A DNA stretch of 64,000 nt from Rhizobium freirei PRF 81 (GCF_000359745.1 NZ_AQHN01000001.1:38442-102441), one strand, 5' to 3'. Shown: positions 31,208 through 41,115, numbered from the stretch's first letter. Notes: generated by a model not told the origin, from the letters alone. Translations and numbers: made by a program.

Positions 31208-32097
31208 CGATGGAGAAGGAACAAGTCTTCAAACACAAGATCCTGCCGGTCGGAACCATCGTGCTCGCGATCCTGGTTCTCTGGTATGTCTTCGCGGTCG
31301 TCCTCAACGCGCCGTTCCAGCGCGATCTCGACCGGCGCGCCAACGTCACCTCGACGACGATGGAATTCATCGGCAAGACGCTGGCCCAGCCGAAGCCGAC
31401 CCTGCCCGCGCCGCATCAGGTGGCGCAAAACGTCTTCGAAAATACCTTCCTTCGCGCTCCCACAAGCAACCGCAGCCTCGTCTACAATGCATGGGTCACG
31501 CTGTCCTCTACAGCAGTCGGCTTCGCCTTAGGGACGGTGCTCGGCATCCTGATCGCAGTCGGAATCGTGCATGTCGTGGCGCTGGACCGCAGCCTTATGC
31601 CCTGGATCATCGCATCGCAGACCGTGCCGATCCTGGCGATCGCACCGATGGTCATCGTCGTGCTTGCCGCGATCAATATTACCGGCCTCATTCCGAAGGC
31701 GCTGATCTCGACCTACCTCTCCTTCTTTCCCGTTGCCGTCGGCATGGTGAAGGGGCTGCGCTCTCCGGAAGTCATGCATCTCGACCTGATGCGGACCTAC
31801 AATGCCAGCGCCTCGCAGACCTTCTGGAAACTGCGCGTGCCAGCCTCAGTCCCCTTTCTCTTCACTTCAATGAAGGTAGCGATTGCCGCAAGCCTCGTCG
31901 GCGCAATCGTCGCCGAACTGCCGACGGGCGCCGTCGCCGGCATCGGTGCAAAGCTGCTGGCCGGCTCCTACTACAGCCAGACGATCGACATATGGGCGGC
32001 ACTGGTGGCAGGCTCGATTCTGGCTGCGATGCTCGTCGCCATCGTCAGTGTCGCCGCACGCATCGTCGATCGCTCGATGGGAGGGAGAACGGCATGA
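31204..32097 (+). CDS. ABC transporter permease (SsuC/TauC-like) 1
   Basis: A 297-residue permease with an N-terminal membrane segment (VGTIVLAILVLWYVFAVVLN), a periplasmic linker of about 70 residues and the BPD-transporter core. The core includes AVGFALGTVLGILIAVGIVH, PILAIAPMVIVVLAAINITG and the coupling motif MRTYNASASQTFWKLRVPAS. It starts ATGACGATGGAG, overlapping the stop of the 55-residue protein. It works with the second permease (overlap of 4 bp at its end), the ATPase at 30026 and the binding protein at 33285. Confidence 0.9.
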   Translation: MTMEKEQVFKHKILPVGTIVLAILVLWYVFAVVLNAPFQRDLDRRANVTSTTMEFIGKTLAQPKPTLPAPHQVAQNVFENTFLRAPTSNRSLVYNAWVTLSSTAVGFALGTVLGILIAVGIVHVVALDRSLMPWIIASQTVPILAIAPMVIVVLAAINITGLIPKALISTYLSFFPVAVGMVKGLRSPEVMHLDLMRTYNASASQTFWKLRVPASVPFLFTSMKVAIAASLVGAIVAELPTGAVAGIGAKLLAGSYYSQTIDIWAALVAGSILAAMLVAIVSVAARIVDRSMGGRTA

Positions 32098-33227
32098 AGC
32101 AGTTTCATTTCTCCTGGCAGGCCGTGGTCTCTCTTCTCCTCTGTCTCGTAGCGATCCCGGCGCTGCCGTTGCTCGGCTCGGATGCAGCCACGCCCGTCAG
32201 CAGCGGCACGACTTTCGTCATCTTCATTCTCATTGCCGCTGCCGCGCTTCTTTCGTTCATGAATATGTCCGAAACCCTTTGCGCCGCAATTCTCTTCTTC
32301 GCAGCCCATGCCGTCACCTGGTTGCTGCTGTCGGGGATCTCGGGCAACGAAGGCAAGGCGCAGGCGTCTTTCTTCCTTCTGATCGCCGCTGCCTGGCTGC
32401 TGGCCTGGCGTTGCGTCTCCATCCTGTCGACCGTCCGGTCGCTGTCGCCCGCCGGAAGCTATACGCTGCGGTTGCTGGTCCCGGCGATCTTCGGTGCATG
32501 GATCCTCATCATCTGGGAAGCCGCCACGCGCGGCGCCGGCATTCCCTTCATTCTGTTGCCGCCGCCGAGCGCAATCGGTGCGCGGATAGCCGGCTCCGTA
32601 TCGACCTTGTGGACGGATGTTCAGCAGACGATCTTCAAGGCGGTGCTGTTCGGCTACATCATCGGCTGCGCCAGCGGCTTCATCGTCGCCATTCTCGCGG
32701 ATCGCGTCGCCTTTCTGCGCCGCGGCCTGCTGCCGATCGGCAATCTGGTCTCCGCCTTGCCGATCATCGGTGTTGCGCCGATCATGGTCATGTGGTTCGG
32801 CTTCGACTGGGAATCCAAGGCCGCCGTCGTCATCATCATGACCTTCTTCCCCATGCTGGTGAACACGGTGGCCGGCCTTGCCGCATCCGGCAACATGGAA
32901 CGCGACCTGATGCGCACCTATGCATCGAGCTACTGGCAGACGCTGTTCAAGCTGCGCCTGCCGGCTGCCGCGCCCTTTATTTTCAATGCGCTGAAGATCA
33001 ACTCGACCTTGGCTCTTATCGGTGCCATCGTGGCGGAATTCTTCGGCACACCCATGTCGGGTATGGGCTTTCGCATCTCGACCGAAATCGGCCGAATGAA
33101 TGTCGACATGGTCTGGGCTGAGATCGCAGTCGCCGCGGTCGCAGGCTCCGTCTTTTACGGTATCGTCGCCATTGTCGAGAGAATGACGACGTTCTGGCAT
33201 CCGTCTATCCGCGGTGGGCAGACGTAA
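32094..33227 (+). CDS. ABC transporter permease 2 with N-terminal membrane extension
   Basis: A 377-residue permease. The last 250 residues are a normal SsuC-like core (FGYIIGCASGFIVAILADRV, SALPIIGVAPIMVMWFGFDW, coupling motif MRTYASSYWQTLFKLRLPAA). About 125 residues precede it with four extra hydrophobic segments (near 8-28, 40-58, 63-82, 91-106). Usual members are about 260 residues, so this is an unusual extension. Its ATG overlaps the stop of permease 1 (ATGA). No frameshift or separate start is evident in the junction. Confidence 0.88.
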   Translation: MKQFHFSWQAVVSLLLCLVAIPALPLLGSDAATPVSSGTTFVIFILIAAAALLSFMNMSETLCAAILFFAAHAVTWLLLSGISGNEGKAQASFFLLIAAAWLLAWRCVSILSTVRSLSPAGSYTLRLLVPAIFGAWILIIWEAATRGAGIPFILLPPPSAIGARIAGSVSTLWTDVQQTIFKAVLFGYIIGCASGFIVAILADRVAFLRRGLLPIGNLVSALPIIGVAPIMVMWFGFDWESKAAVVIIMTFFPMLVNTVAGLAASGNMERDLMRTYASSYWQTLFKLRLPAAAPFIFNALKINSTLALIGAIVAEFFGTPMSGMGFRISTEIGRMNVDMVWAEIAVAAVAGSVFYGIVAIVERMTTFWHPSIRGGQT

Positions 33228-33284
33228 TCCGGGATCCCTTCCAAGGGATCAAGGCATAACTTCAGAGGGAAAAAGGGTGAAGAC

Positions 33285-34253
33285 ATGAAAAAAATAATGC
33301 TCGCATTGATGGCAAGTGCAGTGACCCTGGCGGCCGCCCAGGCGGCAATGGCCGCCGACAAGGTAACGCTGCAGCTGAAATGGGTGGCCCAGGGCCAGTT
33401 CGGCGGCTATTTCGTCGCCAAGGACAAGGGCTTCTACAAGGAAGAAGGCCTCGACGTCGAGATCAAGCCGGGTGGCCCGGATATCGCCCCCGAGCAGGTC
33501 ATCGCCGGCGGCGGCGCCGACGTCATCGTCGACTGGATGGGTGGTGCGCTCGTTGCCCGCGAAAAGGGCGTGCCGCTGATCAACATCGCCCAGCCTTTCG
33601 AAAAGTCCGGCCTGGAACTGATCTGCCCGAAGGATGGCCCGATCAAGACGGAAAAGGACTTCAAGGGCCATACGCTCGGCGTCTGGTTCTACGGCAACGA
33701 ATATCCGTTCTTCGCCTGGATGCATAAACTCGGCCTGAAGACCGACGGCGGCAAGGACGGCGTCAACGTGCTGAAGCAGAGCTTCGACGTCCAGCCGCTC
33801 GTGCAGAAGCAGGCCGACTGCATCTCCGTCATGACCTATAACGAGTATTGGCAGGCGATCGATGCCGGCTTCAAGGCTGAAGACCTGACGGTCTTCAACT
33901 ATACCAAGCTCGGCAACGACCTTCTGGAAGACGGCCTCTATGTCAAGGAAGACAAGCTGAAGGACGCGAAGTTCAAGGCCAACATGGTGAAGTTCGTCCG
34001 CGCTTCGATGAAGGGCTGGAAATACGCCGTCGAACATCCGGACGAAGCCGCCGGAATCGTCGTGGACAATGGCGGTCAGGACGAGAACCATCAGAAGCGC
34101 ATGGCAGGCGAAGTCGCCAAGCTAATCGGCAGCGGCAAGCTCGACATGAAGCTCTATGACCGCACAGTCGAGGCGCTGCTCAATCAGAAGATCATCACCA
34201 AGAAGCCTTCCGGCGCCTATACGCACGATATCACGGACGCGGCGTTGAAATAG
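33285..34253 (+). CDS. NMT1/THI5-like ABC transporter substrate-binding protein
   Basis: A 322-residue periplasmic protein with signal peptide (MKKIMLALMASAVTLAAAQA, cleavage after AMA about residue 24) and the NMT1/THI5 fold: VTLQLKWVAQGQFGGYFVAK, GFYKEEGLDVEIKPGGPDI, VDWMGGALVAREKG. Such proteins bind pyrimidine thiamin precursors, riboflavin or aromatic heterocycles. Next to uracil-degradation genes, uracil, thymine or a related pyrimidine is a plausible ligand, but this is inference. GGGAAAAAGGG precedes the ATG. A rho-independent terminator follows the stop by 25 bp. Confidence 0.9.
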   Translation: MKKIMLALMASAVTLAAAQAAMAADKVTLQLKWVAQGQFGGYFVAKDKGFYKEEGLDVEIKPGGPDIAPEQVIAGGGADVIVDWMGGALVAREKGVPLINIAQPFEKSGLELICPKDGPIKTEKDFKGHTLGVWFYGNEYPFFAWMHKLGLKTDGGKDGVNVLKQSFDVQPLVQKQADCISVMTYNEYWQAIDAGFKAEDLTVFNYTKLGNDLLEDGLYVKEDKLKDAKFKANMVKFVRASMKGWKYAVEHPDEAAGIVVDNGGQDENHQKRMAGEVAKLIGSGKLDMKLYDRTVEALLNQKIITKKPSGAYTHDITDAALK

Positions 34254-34645
34254 GTCCAATACCGGCCAACGGCAGAGAAACGCGCGGGGCTCATCACCAC
34301 GCGCGTTTTTTTCATTTTGTAACAATAGCAACAAAAAGCTAGCTTTGCCGCCGCAGTTGCCTAAAAAGCGGTCAGTCATCAACTATTTGAATTGCGACAT
34401 CACAATGCCGTGATTGCTTCGCATGGTTGCGACAGGTAGAAATACCCGCGAAATCATTTTCTCGTGATCTTGCGGGATTTGAAAACCGCTCCCATTTAAG
34501 AGAGCAAATTTAGGATGAGGATCTGCAAGCATGAAAGACGGATGTTGATCCGCCGGGAATAGCCGGCTCGCATGCATTGATCCCCGTATTCGCGACGGAA
34601 AACAGCGAAATCCCTTTGACCAATTGCCGAACTGGAACCGGACGC
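34254..34645. other. Intergenic region before RND efflux genes
   Basis: These 392 bp start with the terminator at 34279-34312. The rest is moderately AT-rich. CCCGC...GCGGG arms at about 34447-34478 form a weak inverted repeat. No gene with a credible start signal is seen, and the frame upstream of 34646 could extend the RND adaptor by 23 residues without a better ribosome binding site. Confidence 0.5.
34279..34312 (+). terminator. Rho-independent terminator of the ABC transporter operon
   Basis: AACGCGCG (34279-34286) and CGCGCGTT (34300-34307) make an 8-bp stem with a 13-nt loop, followed by an unbroken T-tract. Confidence 0.88.
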
Positions 34646-35836
34646 ATGGCCTCCACGCCGTTTAGACTACTAAGCATGACTGCAATCCTGCTTTCCCTGC
34701 TGACAGCGCCCGCCGCACTGGCCGATGAGCCTGTCGTTACGAAACCGAAGCAGAATCTGCCCGCGATCGTCATCACCACCGCCGCCACGCGGAAGCTGAC
34801 CGACAAGGTGGTTGCAACGGGCACAGTGAAGGCGGTCGAAGAAGTCTACATCCAGCCACAGGTCGATGGCCTCTCGATCCGCACGCTCGATGCCGATGTC
34901 GGCGACAAGGTCGAGGCGAACAGCACGCTCGCCACGCTCAATGACGACGCGCTGGTCCTGCAGAAGAGCCAGATGCAGGCAACGCGAGCCAAGGGCGAGG
35001 CCAGCCTTGCCCAGTTACACGCGCAGCTCACCGAGGCCCGCGCCAACGCCGAGGAGGCCGAACTGCAGCGCGTCCGCGCCGTCGCAATGGGCGCCAAGGG
35101 CACGATGTCGACCTCCTCCGTCGAACAGGCGAATGCCGCAGCGGCCGCCAACAAGGCGCGCGAGGCATCGGCCGAACAGGCGATCGCGGTTGCCGAGGCC
35201 GACCTCAAAGTCACCGACAGCCAGATCGCCGATACGGACCTCAAGCTCGCCCGCACCGGCATCAAGACCCCTGTCGCAGGCACAGTCGCGTCCCGCAGCG
35301 CTCGTGTCGGCGCCATCGCCAGCGGCAATGGCGATCCGCTCTTTACCATCATCCGCAACAGCCAGCTCGAACTGGTGGTCGACGTTTCCGAAAGCGATAT
35401 CACCAAGATCGCCGTCGGACAGAAGGCCCGGATTTCGCTGTCGGGCAGCCGTGAAAAGCTTGCCGGCACCATCCGTCTCGTCGCTCCGATCGTCGATTCC
35501 GTCACCCGCCTCGGCGCGGTGCACATCTCCATCGACGACGGCGAAAAAGCCCGCGCCGGCATGTATGGCAGCGCCGAGATCATCATTCGCCAGGAAGAAG
35601 GCGTCGCCTTGCCGCTGACGGCCGTCAACACGGACGAAAACGGCTCCTCCGCCCGTAAGGTCGAGAACGGCGTCGTCAAGTTCGTGAATGTCGAGACCGG
35701 CATTCAGGATGGCGCCTATATCGAGATTCTCAAGGGCCTGAAGGCCGGCGACGATGTCGTTGCCAAGGCCGGCGCCTATGTCCGCGACGGTGACCGCATC
35801 ACGCCCGTGCGCGATGCCTCGCAAGCCTCCAACTGA
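34646..35836 (+). CDS. RND efflux system periplasmic adaptor (membrane fusion protein)
   Basis: About 396 residues: signal peptide (MTAILLSLLTAPAALA), barrel-sandwich hairpin halves (EVYIQPQVDGLSIRTLDADV and TGIKTPVAGTVASRSARVGA), an alpha-helical hairpin rich in Ala/Glu/Gln (about 110-200), and a beta-barrel with ISLSGSREKLAGTIRLVAPI. It links the inner-membrane pump to an outer-membrane channel. The RND pump gene follows after 14 bp. I chose the ATG at 34646; an ATG at 34577 adds 23 residues with no typical signal start. No outer-membrane partner gene is adjacent. Confidence 0.9.
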   Translation: MASTPFRLLSMTAILLSLLTAPAALADEPVVTKPKQNLPAIVITTAATRKLTDKVVATGTVKAVEEVYIQPQVDGLSIRTLDADVGDKVEANSTLATLNDDALVLQKSQMQATRAKGEASLAQLHAQLTEARANAEEAELQRVRAVAMGAKGTMSTSSVEQANAAAAANKAREASAEQAIAVAEADLKVTDSQIADTDLKLARTGIKTPVAGTVASRSARVGAIASGNGDPLFTIIRNSQLELVVDVSESDITKIAVGQKARISLSGSREKLAGTIRLVAPIVDSVTRLGAVHISIDDGEKARAGMYGSAEIIIRQEEGVALPLTAVNTDENGSSARKVENGVVKFVNVETGIQDGAYIEILKGLKAGDDVVAKAGAYVRDGDRITPVRDASQASN

Positions 35837-35850
35837 GCGAGAACGACCCC

Positions 35851-38800
35851 ATGAACTTCTCCGCCTGGTCCATCCGAAATCCGGTCGCGCCGCTCCTCGG
35901 CTTTTTCCTGCTGATGATCGTGGGCGCACACGCCTTCTTCAATCTGCCGATCACGCGCTTTCCGAACATCGACGTGCCTGTTGTCAACGTCACCGTGACG
36001 CAGAGCGGCGCCTCGCCGGCCGAACTCGAAATGCAGGTGACGAAGGTGGTCGAAGACGCCGTTGCCGGCATCAACGGCATCGATGAGATACAATCGACCG
36101 TTACCGACGGCCAATCGCAGACCGTCGTCATCTTCCGTCTCGAAGTACCGACACAGCAGGCCGTTCAGGACACCAAGGACGCCATCGACCGCATCCGCGG
36201 CACCCTGCCGTCCACGATCGACCAGCCGATCGTCTCGAAGGTCGACGTCGTCGGCCAGGCGATCCAGAGCTTCGCAGTCTCCTCGCCCAACATGACCCTG
36301 GAAGAGCTGTCCTGGTTCGTGGACGACACGGTCAAGCGCGCTTTGCAGGGCAAGGCGGGCATCGGCCGCGTCGACCGCTATGGCGGCGCCGACCGCGAAG
36401 TGCGCATCGAACTCGATCCGAACAAGCTGAACGCCTATGGCATCACTGCGCTGTCCGTCAGCCAGCAGTTGCGCGGCACCAATATCGATCTCGGATCCGG
36501 TCGCGGCCAGGTCGCCGGCAGCGAGCAGGCTATCCGCGTGCTCGGCGACGCCCGTGCCGTCGCTCAGCTGGCCGACACGACGATTGCGCTGACCAACGGC
36601 CGCTTCGTCAAGCTCTCCGACCTCGGCGTGATCAAGGACACCTATCAGGAGCCGAAGTCGTTCTCGCGGTTCAATAGCGCCCCTGTCGTTACCTTCGGCG
36701 TATTCCGCGCCAAGGGCGCCAGCGAAGTGACCGTCGCCAAGACCGTCGCCGACACGCTCGACAAGGTGCGCGCCGAAAATCCGAACGTCTCGATCGAGAT
36801 GATCGACGACGCGGTCTACTACACCTACGGCAACTATGAATCGGCGATGCATACGCTGCTCGAAGGCGCGCTCCTGGCCGTTATCGTGGTGTTCCTTTTC
36901 CTGAGAAACTGGCGCGCAACGCTGATTTCGGCGGTGGCATTGCCGCTGTCCGCGATCCCGACATTCTGGATCATGAACCAGATCGGCTTTTCGCTGAACC
37001 TCGTCAGCTTCCTCGCGCTGACGCTCGCGACCGGCATTCTCGTAGACGACGCCATCGTCGAAATCGAAAACATCTCCCGCCACATCAAGATGGGCAAGAC
37101 GCCGTACCGCGCCGCCATCGACGCGGCAGATGAAATCGGCCTCGCCGTCATCGCGACGACCTTCACCATCATCGCGGTCTTCGTGCCCGTTTCCTTCATG
37201 CCAGGCATTCCGGGCCAGTACTTCATCCAGTTCGGCCTGACGGTCGCCTTCTCGGTGTTTTTCTCCCTGCTTGTCGCGCGTCTGATCACGCCGATGATGG
37301 CCGCCTACCTCATGCGCGCCGAAGACGGCGTCGACGATCATCACGACAATGACGGCCGCTTCATGCGCGGCTATAGCGCGCTCGTGCGAATGACGACCAA
37401 GAAGTGGTATACGCGCTACCCGACGCTGATTGCGGCATTCGCTTTCTCCATCGCCTCCGTGGCCGCGCTCATCATGTTCGTCCCCGGCAGCTTCATCCCG
37501 CCGGAAGACTCCTCGCGCATCGTGCTGTCGGCCGAGCTTCCCCCGAACGCACGGCTCGATGATACCGAGCAGGTGACCAATGAGATCTATCGTCGCGTCA
37601 AGGGCATCGACGGTATTGAAAACGTCTTCGTGCTCGGCGGCGCCTCGCCGAAAGGCGATCTGGAGCTGCGCCGCGCAACGGTGACGCTGGAGCTCGGCAA
37701 GCTCGACCAGTCGCTGACGAAGAAGCTCGTCAACGATGTCCTCGGCTCGCTGCCCGTCATCGGCCCCTACCTGCCGAAGGTCGCGGTGCATGGCCGCCTG
37801 CGCCCGCAATGGGAGGTGGAAAAGGAAGTCTTCGCAAAATTGCGCTCGATTCCGGACGTGCGCATCACCAAGCTCAACGACCGTGGCGACCGCGACCTGA
37901 CCTATAATTTCCTTTCCCGTAGCGAAAAGGATCTGAAGCAGGCGGTCGGCATTCTGGAAGCAGAGTTGCGCACCGATCCGGCACTCGCAAACGTCAGTGC
38001 CGACGGCGCGCTGCCGCGTCCCGAATTGCAGATCTATCCGCGCAAGGACGAGGCGGCTCGCCTCGGCATCACGCCACAGATGATTTCCGACACGGTGCGC
38101 GTGGCCACCATCGGCGATATCGACGCTTCGCTTGCCAAGATCTCGCTCGACGATCGCCAGATCCCGATCCGCGTCCAGGCCTCGCTCGGCATGCGGCGCG
38201 ATCTTGCCGCAATCCGCGCCTTGCGTATCAAGACATCCACGGGCGCCACGGTGCCGATGTCGACTGTTGCCGATATCGAATATTCCGAAGGCCTGTCGTC
38301 GATCAAGCGCAACAACCGCTATCGCGTCGTCGCCATCGGCGCCGATCTGCCGCAGGGCGTGGCGCTGGATACGGCATCGGAGCACTTCCTCGATATCGTC
38401 AATAGCGCCAGGATCCCGGCCACCGTACATCTGGCGGTGAGCGGCGACACCAAGGTCCAGAAGGAAATGGTGCAGAGCTTCGGCAATGCCATGCTGCTCG
38501 GCCTTCTGCTCGTCCTGACCGTGCTGATCCTGCTGTTCAAGGATGTGATCCAGCCCTTCACCATTCTGTTTTCGCTGCCACTGGCGATCGGCGGCGTGGC
38601 GCTGGCATTGATCCTGACCGGCAACGCGCTCTCCATGCCCGTGATGATCGGCATTCTCATGCTGATGGGCATCGTAACGAAGAACGCCATCCTGCTGGTC
38701 GATTTCGCCATCGAGATGATGCATCGGGGCATGCCGAGGCTCGATGCCGTCATCGAAGCCGGCCGCAAGCGCGCCCGTCCGATCATCATGACCTCGATCG

Positions 38801-39174
38801 CCATGTCGGCCGGCATGCTGCCGTCAGCCCTCGGCGTCGGCGAAGGCGGCACCTTCCGCGCGCCGATGGCGATCGCCGTCATCGGCGGCATCATCGTCTC
38901 GACGGTGCTGAGCCTGGTGGTCGTGCCGTCCTTCTTCCTGATCATGGACGACGTATCGCGCCTGCTCGGCTTCCTCTTCGGCAGGCTGGTCGGCAAGAAG
39001 GATGCGGATGATGAAGTGGTGACCAAGGAAGGCCTGGCAACCGCCGTCAACGAAAACCGCCAGTCGCTTGCCACCTTGGAGGAGCGCGTGGACGCCATGG
39101 AAAACAGGGATACGCGCGGCTCCAAGCCGAAAGGTACGAACGTGCTAAGACTGCCGCCTTTTGCGGCTGAATAG
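35851..39174 (+). CDS. RND-family efflux transporter, inner-membrane pump (AcrB/MexF-like)
   Basis: A 1107-residue pump with the duplicated RND plan: helix 1 (PVAPLLGFFLLMIVGAHAFF), porter domain, and helices 2-6 with the proton-relay aspartates (LATGILVDDAIVEIENISRH, about residue 397). The second half has LMGIVTKNAILLVDFAIEMM and GEGGTFRAPMAIAVIGGIIV. The cytoplasmic C-terminus of about 60 residues is hydrophilic and longer than in AcrB. It exports hydrophobic or amphiphilic drugs by proton antiport with the adaptor upstream. A large antisense reading frame on the minus strand (35776-38724) is a codon-bias shadow. Confidence 0.95.
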   Translation: MNFSAWSIRNPVAPLLGFFLLMIVGAHAFFNLPITRFPNIDVPVVNVTVTQSGASPAELEMQVTKVVEDAVAGINGIDEIQSTVTDGQSQTVVIFRLEVPTQQAVQDTKDAIDRIRGTLPSTIDQPIVSKVDVVGQAIQSFAVSSPNMTLEELSWFVDDTVKRALQGKAGIGRVDRYGGADREVRIELDPNKLNAYGITALSVSQQLRGTNIDLGSGRGQVAGSEQAIRVLGDARAVAQLADTTIALTNGRFVKLSDLGVIKDTYQEPKSFSRFNSAPVVTFGVFRAKGASEVTVAKTVADTLDKVRAENPNVSIEMIDDAVYYTYGNYESAMHTLLEGALLAVIVVFLFLRNWRATLISAVALPLSAIPTFWIMNQIGFSLNLVSFLALTLATGILVDDAIVEIENISRHIKMGKTPYRAAIDAADEIGLAVIATTFTIIAVFVPVSFMPGIPGQYFIQFGLTVAFSVFFSLLVARLITPMMAAYLMRAEDGVDDHHDNDGRFMRGYSALVRMTTKKWYTRYPTLIAAFAFSIASVAALIMFVPGSFIPPEDSSRIVLSAELPPNARLDDTEQVTNEIYRRVKGIDGIENVFVLGGASPKGDLELRRATVTLELGKLDQSLTKKLVNDVLGSLPVIGPYLPKVAVHGRLRPQWEVEKEVFAKLRSIPDVRITKLNDRGDRDLTYNFLSRSEKDLKQAVGILEAELRTDPALANVSADGALPRPELQIYPRKDEAARLGITPQMISDTVRVATIGDIDASLAKISLDDRQIPIRVQASLGMRRDLAAIRALRIKTSTGATVPMSTVADIEYSEGLSSIKRNNRYRVVAIGADLPQGVALDTASEHFLDIVNSARIPATVHLAVSGDTKVQKEMVQSFGNAMLLGLLLVLTVLILLFKDVIQPFTILFSLPLAIGGVALALILTGNALSMPVMIGILMLMGIVTKNAILLVDFAIEMMHRGMPRLDAVIEAGRKRARPIIMTSIAMSAGMLPSALGVGEGGTFRAPMAIAVIGGIIVSTVLSLVVVPSFFLIMDDVSRLLGFLFGRLVGKKDADDEVVTKEGLATAVNENRQSLATLEERVDAMENRDTRGSKPKGTNVLRLPPFAAE

Positions 39175-39205
39175 AGCAGCCTGTTCGGATCCTTGAATAA
39201 TGACG

Positions 39206-39232
39206 GGGCGGCTCACAGGCCGCCCTGTTCCT
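39206..39232 (+). terminator. Terminator of RND operon inside the ureG 3' end
   Basis: GGGCGGC (39206-39212), loop TCACAG, GCCGCCC (39219-39225), then TGTTCCTTT. The loop includes the complement of the ureG stop codon, so the convergent genes share this element. Confidence 0.6.
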
Positions 39233-39824
39233 TTAGGAAATCGACGATCTTGCTGACGCCCTCGCCCCGCTTCATGTCGGAAAAGACGAAGGGACGCGCC
39301 TGACGCATCCGGGTCGCATCGCGATCCATCACCTCAAGATCCACCTCGACGAAGGGCGCCAGATCCTTCTTGTTGATGACGAGAAGGTCCGATTTGGTGA
39401 TGCCCGGGCCGCCTTTGCGCGGTATCTCCTCGCCCTGACACACCGAGATGACATAGATGGTGATATCGGCAAGATCGGGCGAAAAGGTTGCCGCAAGATT
39501 GTCGCCGCCGGATTCGATGAAGACTACGTCGAGATCGGGGAGCCGTTCGTTGAGGCCGGCAATGGCCTGCAGGTTGATCGTCGCATCCTCGCGAATGGCG
39601 GTATGCGGGCAGCCGCCGGTTTCGACACCGACGATGCGATCCGACGGCAGCGCCTGCATCCGCACCAACGCTTCCGCATCCTCCGTCGTATAGATGTCGT
39701 TGGTGACGACGGCGACGGAATAATCGTCGCGCATCGCCTTGCACAGCTTTTCCGTCAGCGCCGTCTTGCCCGAGCCGACGGGCCCACCGATGCCGACGCG
39801 CAAAGGTCCATTTCTCGATTTCAT
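39213..39824 (-). CDS. ureG: Urease accessory GTPase UreG
   Basis: A 203-residue SIMIBI GTPase: P-loop [20 protein letters not shown] (residue about 10), [17 protein letters not shown], the nickel-binding motif [13 protein letters not shown] (Cys-Pro-His), [19 protein letters not shown] and the base-recognition NKKDLAP. It hydrolyses GTP and delivers nickel to UreE/UreF-UreD-bound apo-urease. The start at 39824 has GGAG 8 nt upstream; the frame is open well beyond it without homology. It is the last gene of the minus-strand GGDEF-ureE-ureF-ureG block. Confidence 0.96.
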   Translation of the reverse strand: MKSRNGPLRVGIGGPVGSGKTALTEKLCKAMRDDYSVAVVTNDIYTTEDAEALVRMQALPSDRIVGVETGGCPHTAIREDATINLQAIAGLNERLPDLDVVFIESGGDNLAATFSPDLADITIYVISVCQGEEIPRKGGPGITKSDLLVINKKDLAPFVEVDLEVMDRDATRMRQARPFVFSDMKRGEGVSKIVDFLKEQGGL

Positions 39825-39930
39825 AGTCGCAACTCCGGTAAAATAGCAGGATAGCGAAGCATCCGCGCGCCGCACAGCGGTGAATGACGTAGGATGAACC
39901 TCGGCGGTGGGATTTTCTTCGGGCCGCGCA

Positions 39931-40608
39931 TCACGAGCGAAAAAGCCGCGTCCTCTGGGTTTCGTGGCGCAGGCTCGCAATGTCGGCCTGCACGGTCGCT
40001 GCGCCGAGATCGTCGAGATCGGATTGCGCCGCGCGTTTCGCCACTTCGGCGATAACGTCCTCCAAGGCCGCGAGAACGGCGACGCCATCCTTCTGCCCGG
40101 TCACACCGAGCCGGATGCCGGCCGACAGCATCTGCGACGCAAGCGCATGCAGGAAGGCAGCAAGCGTCTTCTGAAGGGGAACATCATGCGCACGGGCAAC
40201 GGCGCCCACTGCAACGGGATAGACGGTCTTTGCCGGCAGCATCGCAAAGATCTCGTGCGGCCAGGCACCGGCAGCCGCCAGAAAGGCCTCCCCAAGCAGC
40301 ATGGTCTCGGTGTGGCGCTCCTTCGAGCCCGCCAACGCCTCGCCAAGTTCCGCCACGGCTGCGAGCCGCGGCGCGTCTTCTCCGGCATGGTGCGCTTCCG
40401 CCAGCAGAACGGCGTCGTTCCAGGCGGCGCCGTGGTGCATCATGGTCGCGATCCAGTCCCGCAGACTTCCGACATCATAAACCAGCCCGTCATGAACAGC
40501 GCGCTCGAGACCGCCGGAATAGGCAAAAGATCCCACCGGAAAAGCCGGCGACAGCCAGGCCATCAGCCGCAGCAAAGCCTGAAGATCGCGATCATCGGTC
40601 ATCGCCAT
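39931..40608 (-). CDS. ureF: Urease accessory protein UreF
   Basis: A 225-residue all-helical Ure[23 protein letters not shown] (positions about 13-34; key residues P-FPVG-FAYS-G), [11 protein letters not shown], and [21 protein letters not shown]. It bridges UreD and UreG in the urease activation complex. The ATG at 40608 has CAGG 8 nt upstream; GTG 40623 and ATG 40602 are alternative starts with little consequence. It starts 15 bp after ureE and is followed by ureG after 106 bp. Confidence 0.93.
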   Translation of the reverse strand: MAMTDDRDLQALLRLMAWLSPAFPVGSFAYSGGLERAVHDGLVYDVGSLRDWIATMMHHGAAWNDAVLLAEAHHAGEDAPRLAAVAELGEALAGSKERHTETMLLGEAFLAAAGAWPHEIFAMLPAKTVYPVAVGAVARAHDVPLQKTLAAFLHALASQMLSAGIRLGVTGQKDGVAVLAALEDVIAEVAKRAAQSDLDDLGAATVQADIASLRHETQRTRLFRS

Positions 40609-40623
40609 GTCGATCGCCTGCAC

Positions 40624-41115
40624 TCAGTCATGGGAATGATGATCGTGCCCATGATCATGATGATGCCCTTGCGAATGGCTGCCGTGAGAATGATAGGCGC
40701 CACGCGCCGGCTGGAACGGCTCGCTGACCTCGGAAACCGTCGCGCCAAGCCCTTCGAGCATGGAACGGATCACATGATCGCGCAGAATGAGGATACGCTC
40801 TTCCTCGATTTGAGCGGAAAGATGGCGATTGCCGAGATGCCAGGCAAGCTCGACCAGATGCCGGCGATCCCGTGGCTTGATCTCGAAGAGCTTTTCGTCC
40901 GCCGCGACGATCTCGATCAACTCGCCGTCCTCTCGCACGAGCAGATCGCCATTGGCAAACAGCACCGGCTCCTTCAGGTCGAGCATGACCATCTCACCGT
41001 TTTCGAGGTGCAGCAGCTTGCGGCGCAAATGCCTGAGATCATGCGGCAGGACAACACGATCGATGGGATTGGAGGATGGAGTGCCGGCTGGCAGATAGGA
41101 GGTGACGCGTTGCAT
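40624..41115 (-). CDS. ureE: Urease nickel metallochaperone UreE
   Basis: A 163-residue UreE with N-terminal peptide-binding domain ([40 protein letters not shown]), a ferredoxin-like metal domain ([20 protein letters not shown], the NRH being the conserved metal-site histidine region) and a histidine-rich C-terminal tail from about residue 141 (pattern [19 protein letters not shown]) that binds extra nickel. It passes nickel to UreG. The ureF start follows 15 bp after its stop. Confidence 0.95.
   Translation of the reverse strand: MQRVTSYLPAGTPSSNPIDRVVLPHDLRHLRRKLLHLENGEMVMLDLKEPVLFANGDLLVREDGELIEIVAADEKLFEIKPRDRRHLVELAWHLGNRHLSAQIEEERILILRDHVIRSMLEGLGATVSEVSEPFQPARGAYHSHGSHSQGHHHDHGHDHHSHD

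Noticed and set aside
31971..33200. 409-codon minus-strand frame antisense to permease 2
   Set aside because: Composition dominated by Asp/Gln/Arg/Gly repeats; the sense frame is a clear permease.
35776..38724. Open frame of 982 codons on the minus strand, antisense to the RND pump
   Set aside because: It exactly mirrors a well-conserved pump gene, is full of His/Asp/Arg repeats typical of GC-rich antisense frames, and shows no domain or start signal.
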